Assembly (NCBI GenBank): GCA_028023455.1 | Contig: JAQFVV010000356.1 | Coordinates: 499,893 to 563,892, forward strand | From: Epiperipatus broadwayi | Taxonomy: Eukaryota > Onychophora > Udeonychophora > Euonychophora > Peripatidae | Reading direction: 5' to 3' | Length of the DNA stretch: 64,000 nucleotides | Shown here: piece by piece, positions 21,800-33,047 of the stretch | Layout of the letters: every line of letters starts with the position of its first letter | How positions within the stretch are numbered: the stretch's first letter is position 1 | Notes under the pieces: model-generated | Seen by the model: only the letters and a program-made list of their open reading frames with translations | Databases searched by the model: none | Told to the model about the DNA's origin: nothing | Translations under genes and position numbers: made by a program

Positions 21800-22330
21800 T
21801 ATTTTTCAAGAATATAATATAAAAATCATTTGTAAAAGTAAATTTTGTTTTCATAAAATAACATTTAGAACAGTTTAGTTATATTTGTTACTATTCTCAA
21901 ACACTCAACAAAAAGGTTTAAAATATTACAATATTATACTAGTAATTTAGTTTTAAGCTAAAAAAATATTAGTTTCTATTTTAAAACATAATAATGTTTA
22001 ATATTATTATTATTATTATTATTAAAAATTGTAAATAAAAGAAAATATAGTTTTTGTCCATATATGATGAATCTCTATATAAGGATTTTCCATACCAATT
22101 ATCACTGATTTTCACACAGTATTTTGATTAACGTTATAGCAATCTTTAAATAAAATTTCAATTTTTTTTAAATGTCTACCATTTTTTTAAATGGTGGCCA
22201 TTTTGGAAAACAGACTTTACTATAATTTATGATACCTTCAAGCTAAATAAGATTTTCATTATATATGGCAAAAAATACAAATTTTATTCAGTACAATATA
22301 TAATCAAAAACAATCTTTAATCATATATAT
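21800..22330. repeat. Copy 1 of a 0.5-kb direct repeat
   Basis: Matches 28366-28885 along its whole length with scattered substitutions and small indels (roughly 90% by eye), including the block GTTTTTGTCCATATATGA and an internal ATT tract. No ORF. A shorter third match begins near 29115. Confidence 0.8.
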
Positions 22331-22669
22331 GATCCTATAAAATAAAGTGCATTAATAATAATTTTTAAAATATGTATTATAGTGGTATAAAGAAACAGAG
22401 GGTGGTGAACCTGAGATGATGAAATATCATCATCAATTCCATTTAATATACTAGTCTAAATGTAAATATCCAATGAATATAATGAATCAAGAAGGAAAAA
22501 GACTAACCATAAGTTCATCATCTTTATAGAAAGTAAAAATAATCATTCATCATTATGAATGATCAAACAAAATAAAATCATCAGTCAACTTTGTGGCTGG
22601 ATTTGAAAGTGATTCCCTAAAAACCAGGCTAATTATTTAGTTCTTGCTAAGCTTGGGGGCAGATTATAT
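22331..22669. other. A+T-rich DNA, no gene seen
   Basis: Contains short local inverted repeats such as ATGATGAAATATCATCATC near 22417-22435. No gene. Confidence 0.3.
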
Positions 22670-22895
22670 AAACAATAATCTGGATGCACAAACTTAAGTG
22701 CTAATACATAAGTCTATAACAATCAAAAAAATAATGATGGAATACTAAAACCTGCTGATTATCATCAATGCCCTCTGGCTACTTAGTATATTAATATACT
22801 GGCCAACTATAAACTTAATTTTTAATTAATACTAAAATAAAAAGTAATACATCATCTGATCATCCACACCACTCAATAGCACTATTTCTATGCAA
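22670..22895. repeat. Left inverted arm around the Merlin relic
   Basis: Diverged inverted match to 24605-24800. The clearest part is TACATCATCTGATCATCCAC (22848-22867) against its complement at 24641-24660. The arms flank the transposase relic and could be its terminal repeats or an older fold-back into which it inserted. Confidence 0.5.
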
Positions 22896-23303
22896 AAGCA
22901 CAGAAATATGCTGTTTACAAGGTGGCTCATAGATCTTATGGCCCATAAACTGTTCAAACACTAGATGCTGTTGAAGTGCACCCTTCTCCAACATTGCTAG
23001 CATGTGAACATTATTAGTGATGAGTTGGGACACTTTCTAGAGACATTACTCTTGACTGTTATACAGTGTATGATATGGTTTCTGTAGTTGTAATGATGAA
23101 AACTATATTAGAACAGGGTTTTTTTTTGATTAAATGTATTGTAATTTATGTGAGTTACTAAAAATTCTAACTAATTCTCAAATGCCCCTACTTTTGTTCT
23201 CAGGTGTCACAATTCAATAAATGAGAAGTGTAAATCACGATTCGGCAAAGTTCACAATAAAGTCACGCACTTTTCGATAGTTTTTTGAGATCAAAACAGT
23301 TTA

Positions 23304-24180
23304 ATGGCAGATGATCATTCAGCATTCAAGTTTTTAGATTTACCTGCTACAGAAGCAGATGTGGTGGCCTTCCTTCCGCTAAAAAATATTTTACCCACTC
23401 AAAGAAACTGTGTGTTGTGGTGGTTTAATGATATTAAGGCATTGTCAAACATCTGAAATGGAATGTCAATTGTATCAATGTTGTCAAAGGTGTTTCATTC
23501 ATCATGGAATGTGGTTTAAAGGCTGCTAAATCACTTTTTTAAAAGCAGTACACATAATTTATTATTGGAGCCAGGATGAGCTTACAGTAAAGCGTATTGG
23601 AACTGAGTTGGAAATGTGTCAAAATGCCATAAGGAATATGATGACAGCTCTTAGAGAGCTCTATCACAAAAGCCTTTTTTCTCATCCATACTGCCAAATC
23701 AGTGGTCCCATTATGACAGTGAAAGTTGATGAAACCATGTTCAGCCAATGAAAAAATCACCAGGGCAAAATGCTTCCACAACAGTGGATTTTTGGGTGTG
23801 TTGTTATAGACAGGTGATTGTTTTGTGGTGACTGTACCCTCCCAATCTTCCAACATCCTTATGCAGTCCATCTTGAGAACATCAGGCTTGGTTTAAACAT
23901 CTACTCTGATTGCTGGAAAGAACATAATTTCTGAATTGGAGGCTTCCAGATTTCACCACATGAGAATCAATCACAAATACAACTTTATGGATCCAGACAC
24001 TGGTGTGCATATCCAGACCATTGAACACCTTTGTAGTTCTCTCAAGTGGTGAAACAAGTAAACATGAGGTACATGAAGAGAAGATCTTAAGAACTACATA
24101 GCAGAATTTATGTGGAGATATCTGAAAAAGAATCAAAATGTGTTCTATGCCATCTTAGAAGATATGAATTTACAGCAGTG
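23304..24180 (+). pseudogene. Merlin-superfamily (IS1595/ISXO2-like) transposase, broken
   Basis: Starts MADDHSAFKFLDLPATEADVV. After frameshifts, the middle reads IIYYWSQDELTVKRIGTELE and the catalytic region VKVDETMF, then WIFGCVVIDR, then IYSDCWKEHNF, and finally INHKYNFMDPDTGVHIQTIE. These are the three DDE-type blocks of the IS1595/Merlin family: the first Asp in VDET, the second in YSD, and the characteristic NH..F.DP.TGVH.Q.IE segment. At least five stops and two frameshifts make it inactive. A second N-terminal copy lies at 31827-32120. A-rich low-complexity sequence follows from 24336. Confidence 0.8.
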
Positions 24181-24335
24181 AAATGAGATTGTTTGTGTCT
24201 TTATGAAATAGAAAGTTTTTTGTTGTTTGTTTTGCAATCGTTTTTCTTTTTTGGTTGTTGTTAAAAGCAAAATAATGTAAAAAATAAAAAAGCAATGTCT
24301 ATGTATTTGTTTATGAATAAAAACCCGGTAAATGC

Positions 24336-24485
24336 CAAAAAAAAAAAAAAAGTTTCTTAAAAAACAAAAAAAAGACTGGAAAAAAGTTTCTTAACAAAAA
24401 AAAAAGATGGGGAAAAAAAAAGGTTTGTTTAAAAAAAAAAAAAAAGACCAAATGTTTTAAAAAGCCAAAAAAAAAAAAAAAAAGC
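24336..24485. repeat. A-rich low-complexity tract with degenerate tandem units
   Basis: Runs of 8-17 A are separated by short G/T-containing motifs such as AGTTTCTTA and AAGACTGG, suggesting slippage-driven expansion. Confidence 0.7.
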
Positions 24486-24604
24486 AATTTATTTATTTTT
24501 AAGAAATATACATAAAATCAGTCGAAAAATAAAATAAAAAAGCAAATAAATCCAAAAATTAAAAATGTAAAATCAACAAAATAAAAACAGCCTGGTAATG
24601 TTAT

Positions 24605-24800
24605 ATTTGTTTTTCACCAACAACAGTGCCATCGAGCAGTGTGAATGATCAGATGATGTATCACCAAATAAAATTTAGTGCATAAACTTTAAAGGATATA
24701 TCTTTGTGCCATACAGTATTAGATAAGTAATAAAGTCATCATCAACTGGATGTCCATAACATTAAACATAACCCCCAATCCATATACCTGACTGTTATGC
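24605..24800. repeat. Right inverted arm around the Merlin relic
   Basis: Complement of 22670-22895 with divergence. See the left arm. Confidence 0.5.
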
Positions 24801-25266
24801 ACAAATCCAGCTCAGGGAGCAAAAGCTCTATAACTATTACTGTGAACTAAAGATAATACCAATATATAATATTCTAAATCAATTTTAGGATTGAATAAAT
24901 TTACTGGAATAACTTAAACAATGAAATATCAATTTATTAATTAGAAACAATAACAATAAATGAAATGTTTGTAGGCTATGCTATAAATATAAATATATCC
25001 TTCTGATTTTCATTAAAATAATAAAAAATAAATATGCTATTACATTGAAATTTTTATATATATATATAATATATATATAATGTCTGTTAATTAAAACAAA
25101 ATTGTAATTATAATTGAAATAATAAATTTAATGGTTTACAAACTATTATAAACAATCTTTAAATCCACAGAAGTACTTTTGGTTAATTTCTTAAACCTGC
25201 CTCAACTGCCATTAAATTTTAAAAAAAAAGCGGAAGCAAACATCATCAATTCAAATCCCACAAATT
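24801..25266. other. A+T-rich DNA, no gene seen
   Basis: No feature recognised. Confidence 0.3.
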
Positions 25267-25552
25267 TCATATTTTAATGTTAGCAGCCAGTCTATTTATT
25301 AAATGCATTTTATTCCTATTTATAAAAATTGGCTCTTTAATTTTTCTTTTATTATGGTTTCTCTCTTCATGAAGAATTTTCACATTTTCAAAATCTAATT
25401 TAAATTTATATTTACATGTTTTTTCATGATCAAAGAAAACTGAAGGCGACGACATTAAATCACCATTATTTTTACTTTTTACATGCTTATATAACAATTC
25501 ATGCTCCCTCAATTTCTTCTCAATACTGCACCTGATTCACCTATATAATATT
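25267..25552 (-). pseudogene. Penelope-like element, GIY-YIG endonuclease C-terminus (lineage 1)
   Basis: The minus strand begins with YIGESGAVL next to a TA tract. After one frameshift it continues EKKLREHELLYKH, SSPSVFFDHEKTCKYKF and ILHEERNHNKRKIKEPIFIN, then RNKMHLINR. The order YIGE, basic REH helix, S.VFFDH and KRKIKE..FIN is that of the C-terminal GIY-YIG domain of PLEs. It is truncated at the 5' side by the (TA)n tract at 25556-25609, and the reverse transcriptase is absent. Confidence 0.65.
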
Positions 25553-25553
25553 A

Positions 25554-25555
<2 letters not shown>

Positions 25556-25609
<54 letters not shown>
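25556..25609. repeat. (TA)n microsatellite
   Basis: Uninterrupted TA tract abutting the PLE fragment. Confidence 0.95.
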
Positions 25610-25612
<3 letters not shown>

Positions 25613-27510
25613 TTACATAAAACATTCCTATATATAACACACAGATGTGTCTATATAAAAAAACAATTCATTTTAATAATTCATAAATTATGATTTATAT
25701 ATATATGTATCTACATGACATGCATCTATATAATCACATACACTTGCTATAACATATTTGAACTGTCATATAATAATAAAGAAGTAAACTAACACAATTT
25801 ACTGATACATAAATAATTAATTTTACATATCTGTGGTTGGTGACTGATTTTAATATATATAGGAACCCATTCTAATGTGTGTACATATTGGTGTTTACAT
25901 CTTAATGATATTTCATTAGTCAATAAATAGGCTTATTAAATAAAATATTTTTATTACTAATTCTAATTACTTCTGCTAGGACACACTTTAAAAGGTTAAA
26001 GAAAGAGTTTTCTTAATTTGAAAAACCCTGCATAGAAGTTTCTTTTCCTTTTTCAAATTACTTTTAATTAAGTGTAAACATCTTTAAAAATATTATATAC
26101 AAAGATTTTTGGAGTTGTTTTTTTTTAATATTAAAAGTAAAATACAAACTAGAGGACTGTTTTGGATATATAATTCAAGCAAAGCTTGTTTACTTTTAAC
26201 CTTGTAACTTAGATATTTTAACTGTGAAATTAATTACTTAAAATAATATTTTAATAAATTATTTTTTATTTACCAAGTAATAGCTGTTCATGAATCTGTA
26301 TGCATATATATGGCTATAATAACTTTTTGTGCTTTTCATATTAGATTAACAGCATATGTATAAAGTCATATCATGATAATCCTTCAGCAAGCTGATAAGC
26401 ACTTAGTAAACTAGTTCATTATAATCATGTATGTAATAGAGTAGTATAGTATCATATTGACTTTTTCAGGGAAGGTATAAATCCAGTAACTATTGATATT
26501 CAGTCAATTCCATTTAGTCTCTATAATTTGGTAGACTTCATATGGACTATTAAACACAAAAAACTAAGCCTTGCTTCTGTGTAAATTTAAACTCTACTAT
26601 CATGATATTAGCAGCAGTTTTACTTCTTGCCTTCAGTTATAACTTTATAATAATAATGCTGCCATGTAGTCTGTAATATAATAATTTTGAACAATTTCTG
26701 TCAATCTTTTTATAGTCAATGGTGGAATTTAAAAAATGCACCAATGATGTAAATTCTTTTTTTACCTTGACTGAAAAAAGTAATGATTCTTTTCAGTTCA
26801 CTTTAATTCTTTCAAAAACAACTTTATAAAATTTTATCAAAATATTTAATTTAAAAAATCTTAATCTAATTAAAAATTGAATGGAATTTTATAATTACCA
26901 GTATATCTATTATAGCTTAAAAACATGCTTGTTTTAGATTTCTCTTTTTTTAATGATATAAATCAGAAGAAAACATTAAATAGACCTTTTTAAATATTTT
27001 ATTTTAAACTATAGTTTATAATAATTTTATATTCAAAAATAATTATTTAACCCTTAACTGTTATTCCACTGTATATAATAAATGTCTACAAAAAATTTTG
27101 TTTGTGTTGGTTTATTTTTTTTCTTTCAATTTTTATATAATATGCATACACACTACTATATTCTATATATGTTGGATGCCATAAGACATGTAACTTTCTC
27201 ATATCCCTTGTCTAGGAAAAAGAAAAATAGAAATTAAACATCACTAACAATATTTTACATAATATATATGTATAATTTAAACAAAGTTCATACCTCAAAC
27301 TATATACTCATCAATTTTTTTCAGAGATTTGACAGATATCTAATAGCTAAGAGAATGAATAGGGACCTACAATTCTCAGATAAATAAAGAATTTAGCCAT
27401 TGGATAAGTACACAATGCAGCTTGAATACCAAGACAGCTACCTCAATTTAGATAATATAAACTACTACAACCCATGATAAAAATAAAAATGTAAAAGTTT
27501 TTGCAAATCT
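25610..27510. other. A+T-rich DNA, no gene seen
   Basis: No feature recognised. From about 27300 the composition becomes slightly less A+T-rich, but no frame is informative. Confidence 0.35.
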
Positions 27511-27597
27511 CTGCTCCTTTAAGTCTTGGGGACTGGTAAATACAGAACTATGCCTGTTCCTTTGAGTCTTAAGGGCTGCAAAATATAGAATTATGCC
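27511..27597. repeat. Tandem duplication, 2 x about 43 bp
   Basis: Two units with the shared frame CTG.TCCTTT.AGTCTT...GGCTG..AA and A.TATGC ends; about 80% similar. Confidence 0.6.
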
Positions 27598-28167
27598 TTG
27601 CTTATTTTCTTGGAAACTTAGAGGCTGGCGATCCTGGCAGGACTATGTTAACTGGACCATGATAATACAAAATATAAAAATCAAAAAGTAAGTTGGAGCA
27701 ATACCTGAGATAGAACTCTTCATGGAGTTGCATAAAAATATTGCATCCCTGAGCCATTGTCAAAGCCCTCTATATGTCATCAAAACTGAAAGTACAACTA
27801 AACAAACTCCAACAATCAAAAATTCAATACAATCTCCAAAATCATAGATTTTCTATTCAACTTTAAATATGAACTACATAAATATATCTTACAGTAATTT
27901 ATTTTTTTAATTAATTCTGTAACAAATACAATTTTTTTTTAAATTTTCAGAAATGGTCACTGATCACTAGGATTTGATAATCATCAGTCATAGTTGGATC
28001 ACTATTTGTAACAGTATGAAGTCAATGAGTTATTATAAGGAGAATCTGAAGTTACCATGGTCCCACAACTGGGTAGCCATTTTGTAAAAGTACACCATAT
28101 TAAGGCTAAATTATGAGATGGGAAACCACCATCATGCCCAAATAAACAGTATATATATATATGTGTG
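27598..28167. other. Unclassified DNA, no gene seen
   Basis: Mixed composition; no informative frame. A short (TA/TG)n tract precedes palindrome E. Confidence 0.3.
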
Positions 28168-28368
28168 TGTTAAAACGAAGATTTGCACAGGTTAAATATA
28201 TAAAATACATATTTTGCAGGTTCATCCATGTTAAAAACTTTTAATATTAATATAGACGTTTCGACTTGGTCACACAAGTCACTTGTGTGACCAAGTCGAA
28301 ACGTCTATATTAATATTAAAAGTTTTTAACACGGATGAACCCACAAAATATGTATTTTATATATATAA
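28168..28368. mobile_element. Palindrome E: copy of D lacking the hammerhead 5' half
   Basis: Centred at 28280. The arms contain CAAGTCGAAACGTC and the same outer sequence as D, plus TTAAAACGAAGATTTGCAC at the left edge, which matches the right outer edge of D in inverse. The 5' half of the hammerhead (CTGTGGATGG in D) is missing at the centre. It abuts the 0.5-kb repeat copy 2. Confidence 0.8.
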
Positions 28369-28885
28369 TTTTTTAAGAATATAATGCAGAAATCATTTGT
28401 AAAAGTAAATACTTGTTATCATGAAAACATGAAATAAAATTTAGAGTAATATACCTATATTTGTTACTATTCTCAAACGCTCAACAAAAATATTACAATA
28501 TTATAGTAGTAGTTTAGTTTTGAGCTTAAAAAAATATTAGTTTCTATTTTAAAACATAATAATCTTTAATATTATTATTATTAAAAATTGTAAGTAAAAT
28601 AAAATATAGTTTTTGTCCATATATGACGAATCTCTGTATAAGGATTTTCCATAGCAATTGTCACTAATTTGCAAACAGTATTTTGATTAACATAGCAATC
28701 TTTAAACAAAATTTTAATTTTTTTAAAATGTCTACCATTTTTTTAAATGGTAGCCATTTTGAAAACAGACTTTACTATAATTTATGACATATTGAAACTA
28801 AATAAGACTTTCATAATAAATGGCAAAAAATACAAATTTTATTCAATACAATATATAATCAAAAACAATCTTTGATCATATAAAA
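28366..28885. repeat. Copy 2 of the 0.5-kb direct repeat
   Basis: Same orientation as 21800-22330, 6.5 kb away. Its start coincides with the end of palindrome E. Confidence 0.8.
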
Positions 28886-29821
28886 TATTAGCCAAAATAC
28901 ATTCTTTCAATTTTTCCTAATATTCTTATAAACACTTGTTTATTTTTGTTTATAAAATGAAAACAAAATTCAATCATTATGTAATTAATAATCAACATTA
29001 TATGACCAAAAAGTATTAAACATAAGATAAAAATATCAGCTGTTGTCTAATTTTTATCCAGAATTTTCATAATTCATCTATGCTTTCATTGTGAATGTAA
29101 AAGAATGGTTATAAGAAAAGGCAAAAATATATAAATTTTATTCAGCATATAAATAAAACAAACTTTGGACATATACAATAATAATGACCAAATGCTATAA
29201 TTAATAATTCTAAAATGTGTGCATTATATAAAAATAAATTTTTGCTAAACTAATTTCTAATTAATATTTTTGTACTTATAGAAATTTTAATTTTCCTAAT
29301 CAAAATTGAACCATTTTAAATAACAATATCAGAAAAAAAGGCATTTACATTATTAAAATTACAGTAATAAATTATGTGTTAAATCTCTTAATTTAATTTT
29401 TATTTCATCACACTGAATTTATATATAAATAAAAAACAATGTGGACTGACGATTTTAAAAAAATTTACTTGTACTAAAAAGTCAACATTTTATTGATTAC
29501 ATAATTATGAAAGCAAAAAAATTAATAACAGAACATAAAGCTTATTACGATTAAATTTTAATTTTTACATTATATTTACTTTTTTTCTACATTTAATAAA
29601 TTGTGATTCAATGGAATATGAATGCTGCTGGATGTGGAACTGAAAATAGCGAATGAGAATTATAAAATTGTTTTTTTAAAAAATGTGTACAATTGAAATG
29701 TTTTTCATAAGTTAGTATTTTTTTATTAATAATATGTTTTCTAAAATAATTATCCATTAATTAGTACTTTTTTAATTTTAAGTTTTTTCTTTTAATCCAA
29801 TTTTTTAATATTTTTTTATTT
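28886..29821. other. A+T-rich DNA with a partial third copy of the 0.5-kb repeat
   Basis: About 29115-29230 resembles the end of the 0.5-kb repeat (GGCAAAAA.ATA...AAATTTTATTCAG). Otherwise nothing is recognised. Confidence 0.35.
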
Positions 29822-30442
29822 CTGTGCAAATACGAAGCGCATAGGAAGGAAAATATAAACAATTATACTAAAGATCTATTGACAGCAGGATTCAAATATA
29901 AAACCATTAAAAAGAAAATCATGAAATTTAATAGCACAATAAATAATAAATTACCTCGCACTAATCTACCTAGAATAACAATCCCCTACATCCCTAAAAT
30001 ATCTAGCAAACTAACGAAAACTTTAAACAATAAATTCAACATAATATTCAGAACTCCACCCAATTCCAATAGGTTGATCAATAACTCTAAAGACCACATT
30101 GATCGATCGCTCACCCCACACGTGGTGTACTCTATTTCCTGCCCTCAAGCCGGATGCCACGCTACATATTATGGGGAAACAAAAGCCACAATTAATACCA
30201 GATTAGCTCAACATCGTTACACATTCAACAGAGCTCAAACAAACAGCAGCACATCCTCAGTATTTTTCGAACATAGAAAACAATCTGGGCACAACTTCAT
30301 ACCTGCCAACCCCATTATTTTATGTTCAGAGCCAAATGATTACAGGAGAAAAATAAAGGAGGCATTCTATATTAATAGAGACATCCATGCCATTAACAGA
30401 AAGGACACATGCTTCGAGATCTTGAAAAAATGGGCTACGTAA
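29822..30442 (+). pseudogene. Penelope-like element C-terminal fragment with GIY-YIG domain (lineage 2)
   Basis: An open frame from about 29822 (no ATG needed) to TAA at 30440-30442 reads EAHRKENINNYTKDLLTAGF, a PLE region C-terminal to the RT. It then has NRLINNSKD, the nuclease start VVYSISCPQAGCHATYYGET with a CX4C pair between IY and YYG, SSVFFEHRKQSGHNF, and finally KIKEAFYINRDIHAINRKDT. The frame is uninterrupted, so the fragment is fairly young, but the reverse transcriptase is missing: it is 5' truncated. The 43-kb fragment is the same lineage. A conserved block follows at 30490-30540. Confidence 0.75.
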
Positions 30443-30489
30443 CAGTAGCTTATTTGAATATTTACATTTGCATATATTTATTACACTTT

Positions 30490-30540
30490 TCATGAAGGCT
30501 ATGAGTATGAGGCATGGTTCCTCGAAAACGTTCAGCCGAA
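30490..30540 (+). other. Conserved PLE 3' block, possibly a degenerate hammerhead
   Basis: CTATGAGTATGAGG, a loop, CCTCGAAAACG and TTCAGCC form a 4-bp hairpin (GAGG 30509-30512 with CCTC 30520-30523) followed by GAAAAC. A diverged version follows the lineage-2 fragment at 43 kb. The GAAA-after-stem layout recalls a hammerhead, but a proper CTGANGA box is not present. Confidence 0.3.
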
Positions 30541-30545
30541 AATTT

Positions 30546-31481
30546 TTAATAGTAAGTTATATTTTCTCTAATTAATATTTACAATTAAGTATTTTTTGTT
30601 TTTACATATAAGGAGAAATTAAAACCATATTTATATTTTTTATGTAAAATTCTGAAGTTCTAATTGAACTCACTGCCTAATAAAGTTGTATATAAAAATA
30701 ATTTTATATATCAATTGGTATGTATAACTAAAAAGGTAAATTCTCACTAAATTATACAATTTGCTTTGTATTATTCTGAAACTATCAATATTAATGGAAT
30801 TAAAATAAATGGCATAACCATGAATGTTATTTTAGTAATAGATTTGTATCAAATAATCATTTATTTATTTTTTTCTGTTATGAACTCAAAATCTTTTGAA
30901 AGAATTAAATAACCAAGATAAATGTGTCATTAATAGGTACAGAATAATAAGGAAAGTAATTATGATATTTCTAAACAAAAATAAATCTTCTGAAGATTAT
31001 GTAGTAATGGATATTTTATCATAATTATATAGATTAAAAAAATTATGACAAATATTATTATTATCCTATACTATGCAATAGTTAATGTCATATCTCCCCT
31101 TAAACTTTACTCTGACATTTTATTCATGAGAAATGCTTATATCAAAATAATTGTGGATGCTTACATATTAGACCCGATAAGCCTTTATACACCCATGATA
31201 AATGTCTAACAGTGCAATCCCTCAAATAAATCCTGTGATCTCATCCAATCTCATCCAATAAACATATACATGGGAACTTGTGACAATGTTAAGTGATAAA
31301 TTTACACTTTTAAAATTTTGATCAATATCTGCTTTTTAGACATGTCATTTATTGTCCAGATTTCTTTGGGACAAGTGTTTTGAAATATTTTGCAATATGT
31401 TTTACCTTTTTGGATTTTTAGTTATTTTTGATCTTAAGGAAGTAAATCCATGTAGTTTTTATTTTGATTTACTTTATCATT
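30546..31481. other. A+T-rich DNA, no gene seen
   Basis: No feature recognised. Confidence 0.35.
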
Positions 31482-31786
31482 TTCTAATTCGGGGGTCTCC
31501 AATCCTATGCCCATGGGACCATGGTTCCCACAGACCATTTTACGGGTGCCCGCCACTGAACACGATAAAAAATTATTTATCTGATACAAATAAATTTAAT
31601 TTTTAAAATTTCTTATAAATTATTATATTATATTATAATCAAATAAATATGTTTTGTACATTATGTGTATTATTAACAATATCCAACTATAAATTTACAT
31701 TGAAAAAATAAATGATGCCCACCACCTGACCAGTATTATAGAATGTGCTCTTAAGTGCAAAAAAGTTGGGGATCCCTGTTTTAATT
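31482..31786. mobile_element. hAT-type MITE with 8-bp target duplication
   Basis: The element 31490-31778 starts CGGGGGTCTCCAA and ends TTGGGGATCCCTG, imperfect 13-bp terminal inverted repeats of hAT type. It is flanked by TTCTAATT (31482-31489) and TTTTAATT (31779-31786), an 8-bp duplication with one mismatch. About 290 bp with no coding capacity. Confidence 0.75.
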
Positions 31787-31826
31787 CATACTACAATTTC
31801 TTTTATATTTTTGGTTACAGTACAAA

Positions 31827-32120
31827 ATGATGAAAATTTGGGATTTACCTACTGCTGAGATCAATGTAGTCCAGTACTTGCAAGTAAAAGAAATCCTGCC
31901 ATCTGAAAAAGTGTGCCTTAATGTCCCATCCATGGTTCTTTATAAACACATTTCAGACAAGAAATGGCATTGTAATGTTCAAGTATGCAATACTAAAATA
32001 GGCCTTCTTAAGGGAATGTGGTTGCAGGATTCCAGAATTTCATTTCTGATGGTGATACAATTCATTTACAACTGGTTAAGATCACGGAATTGTGGGAAAG
32101 TTAGCATTTCAAAGCTTTAG
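31827..32120 (+). pseudogene. Merlin transposase N-terminal fragment, uninterrupted ORF
   Basis: 97 codons from ATG to TAG. IWDLPTAEINVVQYLQVKEI aligns with the start of the 23.3-kb relic (FLDLPATEADVVAFLPLKNI). It continues with the domain seen before the DDE core in this family: WHCNVQVCNTKIGLLKGMWL followed by IQFIYNWLRSRNC. The DDE catalytic part is absent, as the frame ends and A+T-rich DNA follows. An acceptor-like TTTTGGTTACAG lies just upstream at about 31809-31820. A truncated transposon is most likely; recruitment as an exon is possible but unsupported. Confidence 0.65.
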
Positions 32121-32674
32121 TTGACACAGATTACTGAGATAATCGAAAGTGCTTCTAAGTGGATAAAATTTTTAATTATTTATTTACTGTATTTATAAAT
32201 ATTCAGTTATATAATATATATATATATATATATATAACATTCTACTTTTTTTGAACTAACAAAACAAAAAATATGGTTATTGTTATATATATCCCATTCT
32301 AACTTTTTATTGTAAATTAAGTTTTCTACTGAAAACATATATGACTTCCTTGCAACAAAATATTATGATCAAGTTTTTCCCAGAATTTAATTTAGTATTC
32401 TATCAGATATAGCCAGCCTATCACATGCTCCAATCATGAGCATTGTAGGATAAAATTTGGCACGTTGAAGCCCTAACCATACTAGATGTTTTTAAAATAA
32501 TATTGTAGGCAAAAAAAAACTTTTTTCAGAAAAAAAATTATAACATAAAGTTCAAATTCAATGAGTAAAAAAAAATGGAGCATATTGGGCCTTTGTCTCA
32601 TTTTTGACGTTAGGTATCCAGAGCAAGTCCATAATAGTCTTAATTTAATGTTTTGTTCTTTATAAAAATTATTT
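32121..32674. other. A+T-rich DNA, no gene seen
   Basis: Includes a (TA)n tract at about 32217-32236. No gene recognised. Confidence 0.35.
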
Positions 32675-33047
32675 TAGCGATCGAACGAATAAAAAACAAA
32701 ACGAAGTCACATCTGGCTGATTCCGATTTGAAAAATATTCTACTGCCTTAATTTACAAATTTAAATCCAAACATTAAAAGTTTGATGAAAGCAAGACAAA
32801 TTCAAAATGAAGTCTTACACTGTGAGAACAGAAACTTTGATTATTGTAAATCAAATTGTAGTTTTGTTAAAATAAAAACTATTTAATTTTTATTCTATAG
32901 TACATTATTATTTTTTAAAAATGCTAAATATTATTAATATATTGTATTTTATATAAAAATAGTAGCGTAAAAGTTAAATGGAACACTAAATACTCATATA
33001 TAAAAAAAAAAAAATGGACGCTTTATTGCAAAACGTGCCCATCCCTG
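32675..33047 (+). pseudogene. hAT transposase C-terminus and 3' terminal repeat
   Basis: KTKSHLADSDLKNILLP, a stop, then NLNPNIKSLMKARQIQ matches the C-terminal dimerisation end of SCAND3/ZBED-like hAT transposases (pattern K.R..L.D..L..IL......P.I..L...KQ.Q). About 200 nt later the sequence ends GCACGTTTTGC... in inverse, that is TTGCAAAACGTGCCCATCCCTG read in parts, a typical hAT end with CAGGGATGGGCA as terminal repeat. The 5' part is missing, with one stop inside. Confidence 0.6.

Noticed and set aside
23539-24136. Minus-strand ORFs of 110 and 84 codons
   Set aside because: They lie opposite the plus-strand Merlin transposase relic and have no recognisable domains, so they are shadow frames.
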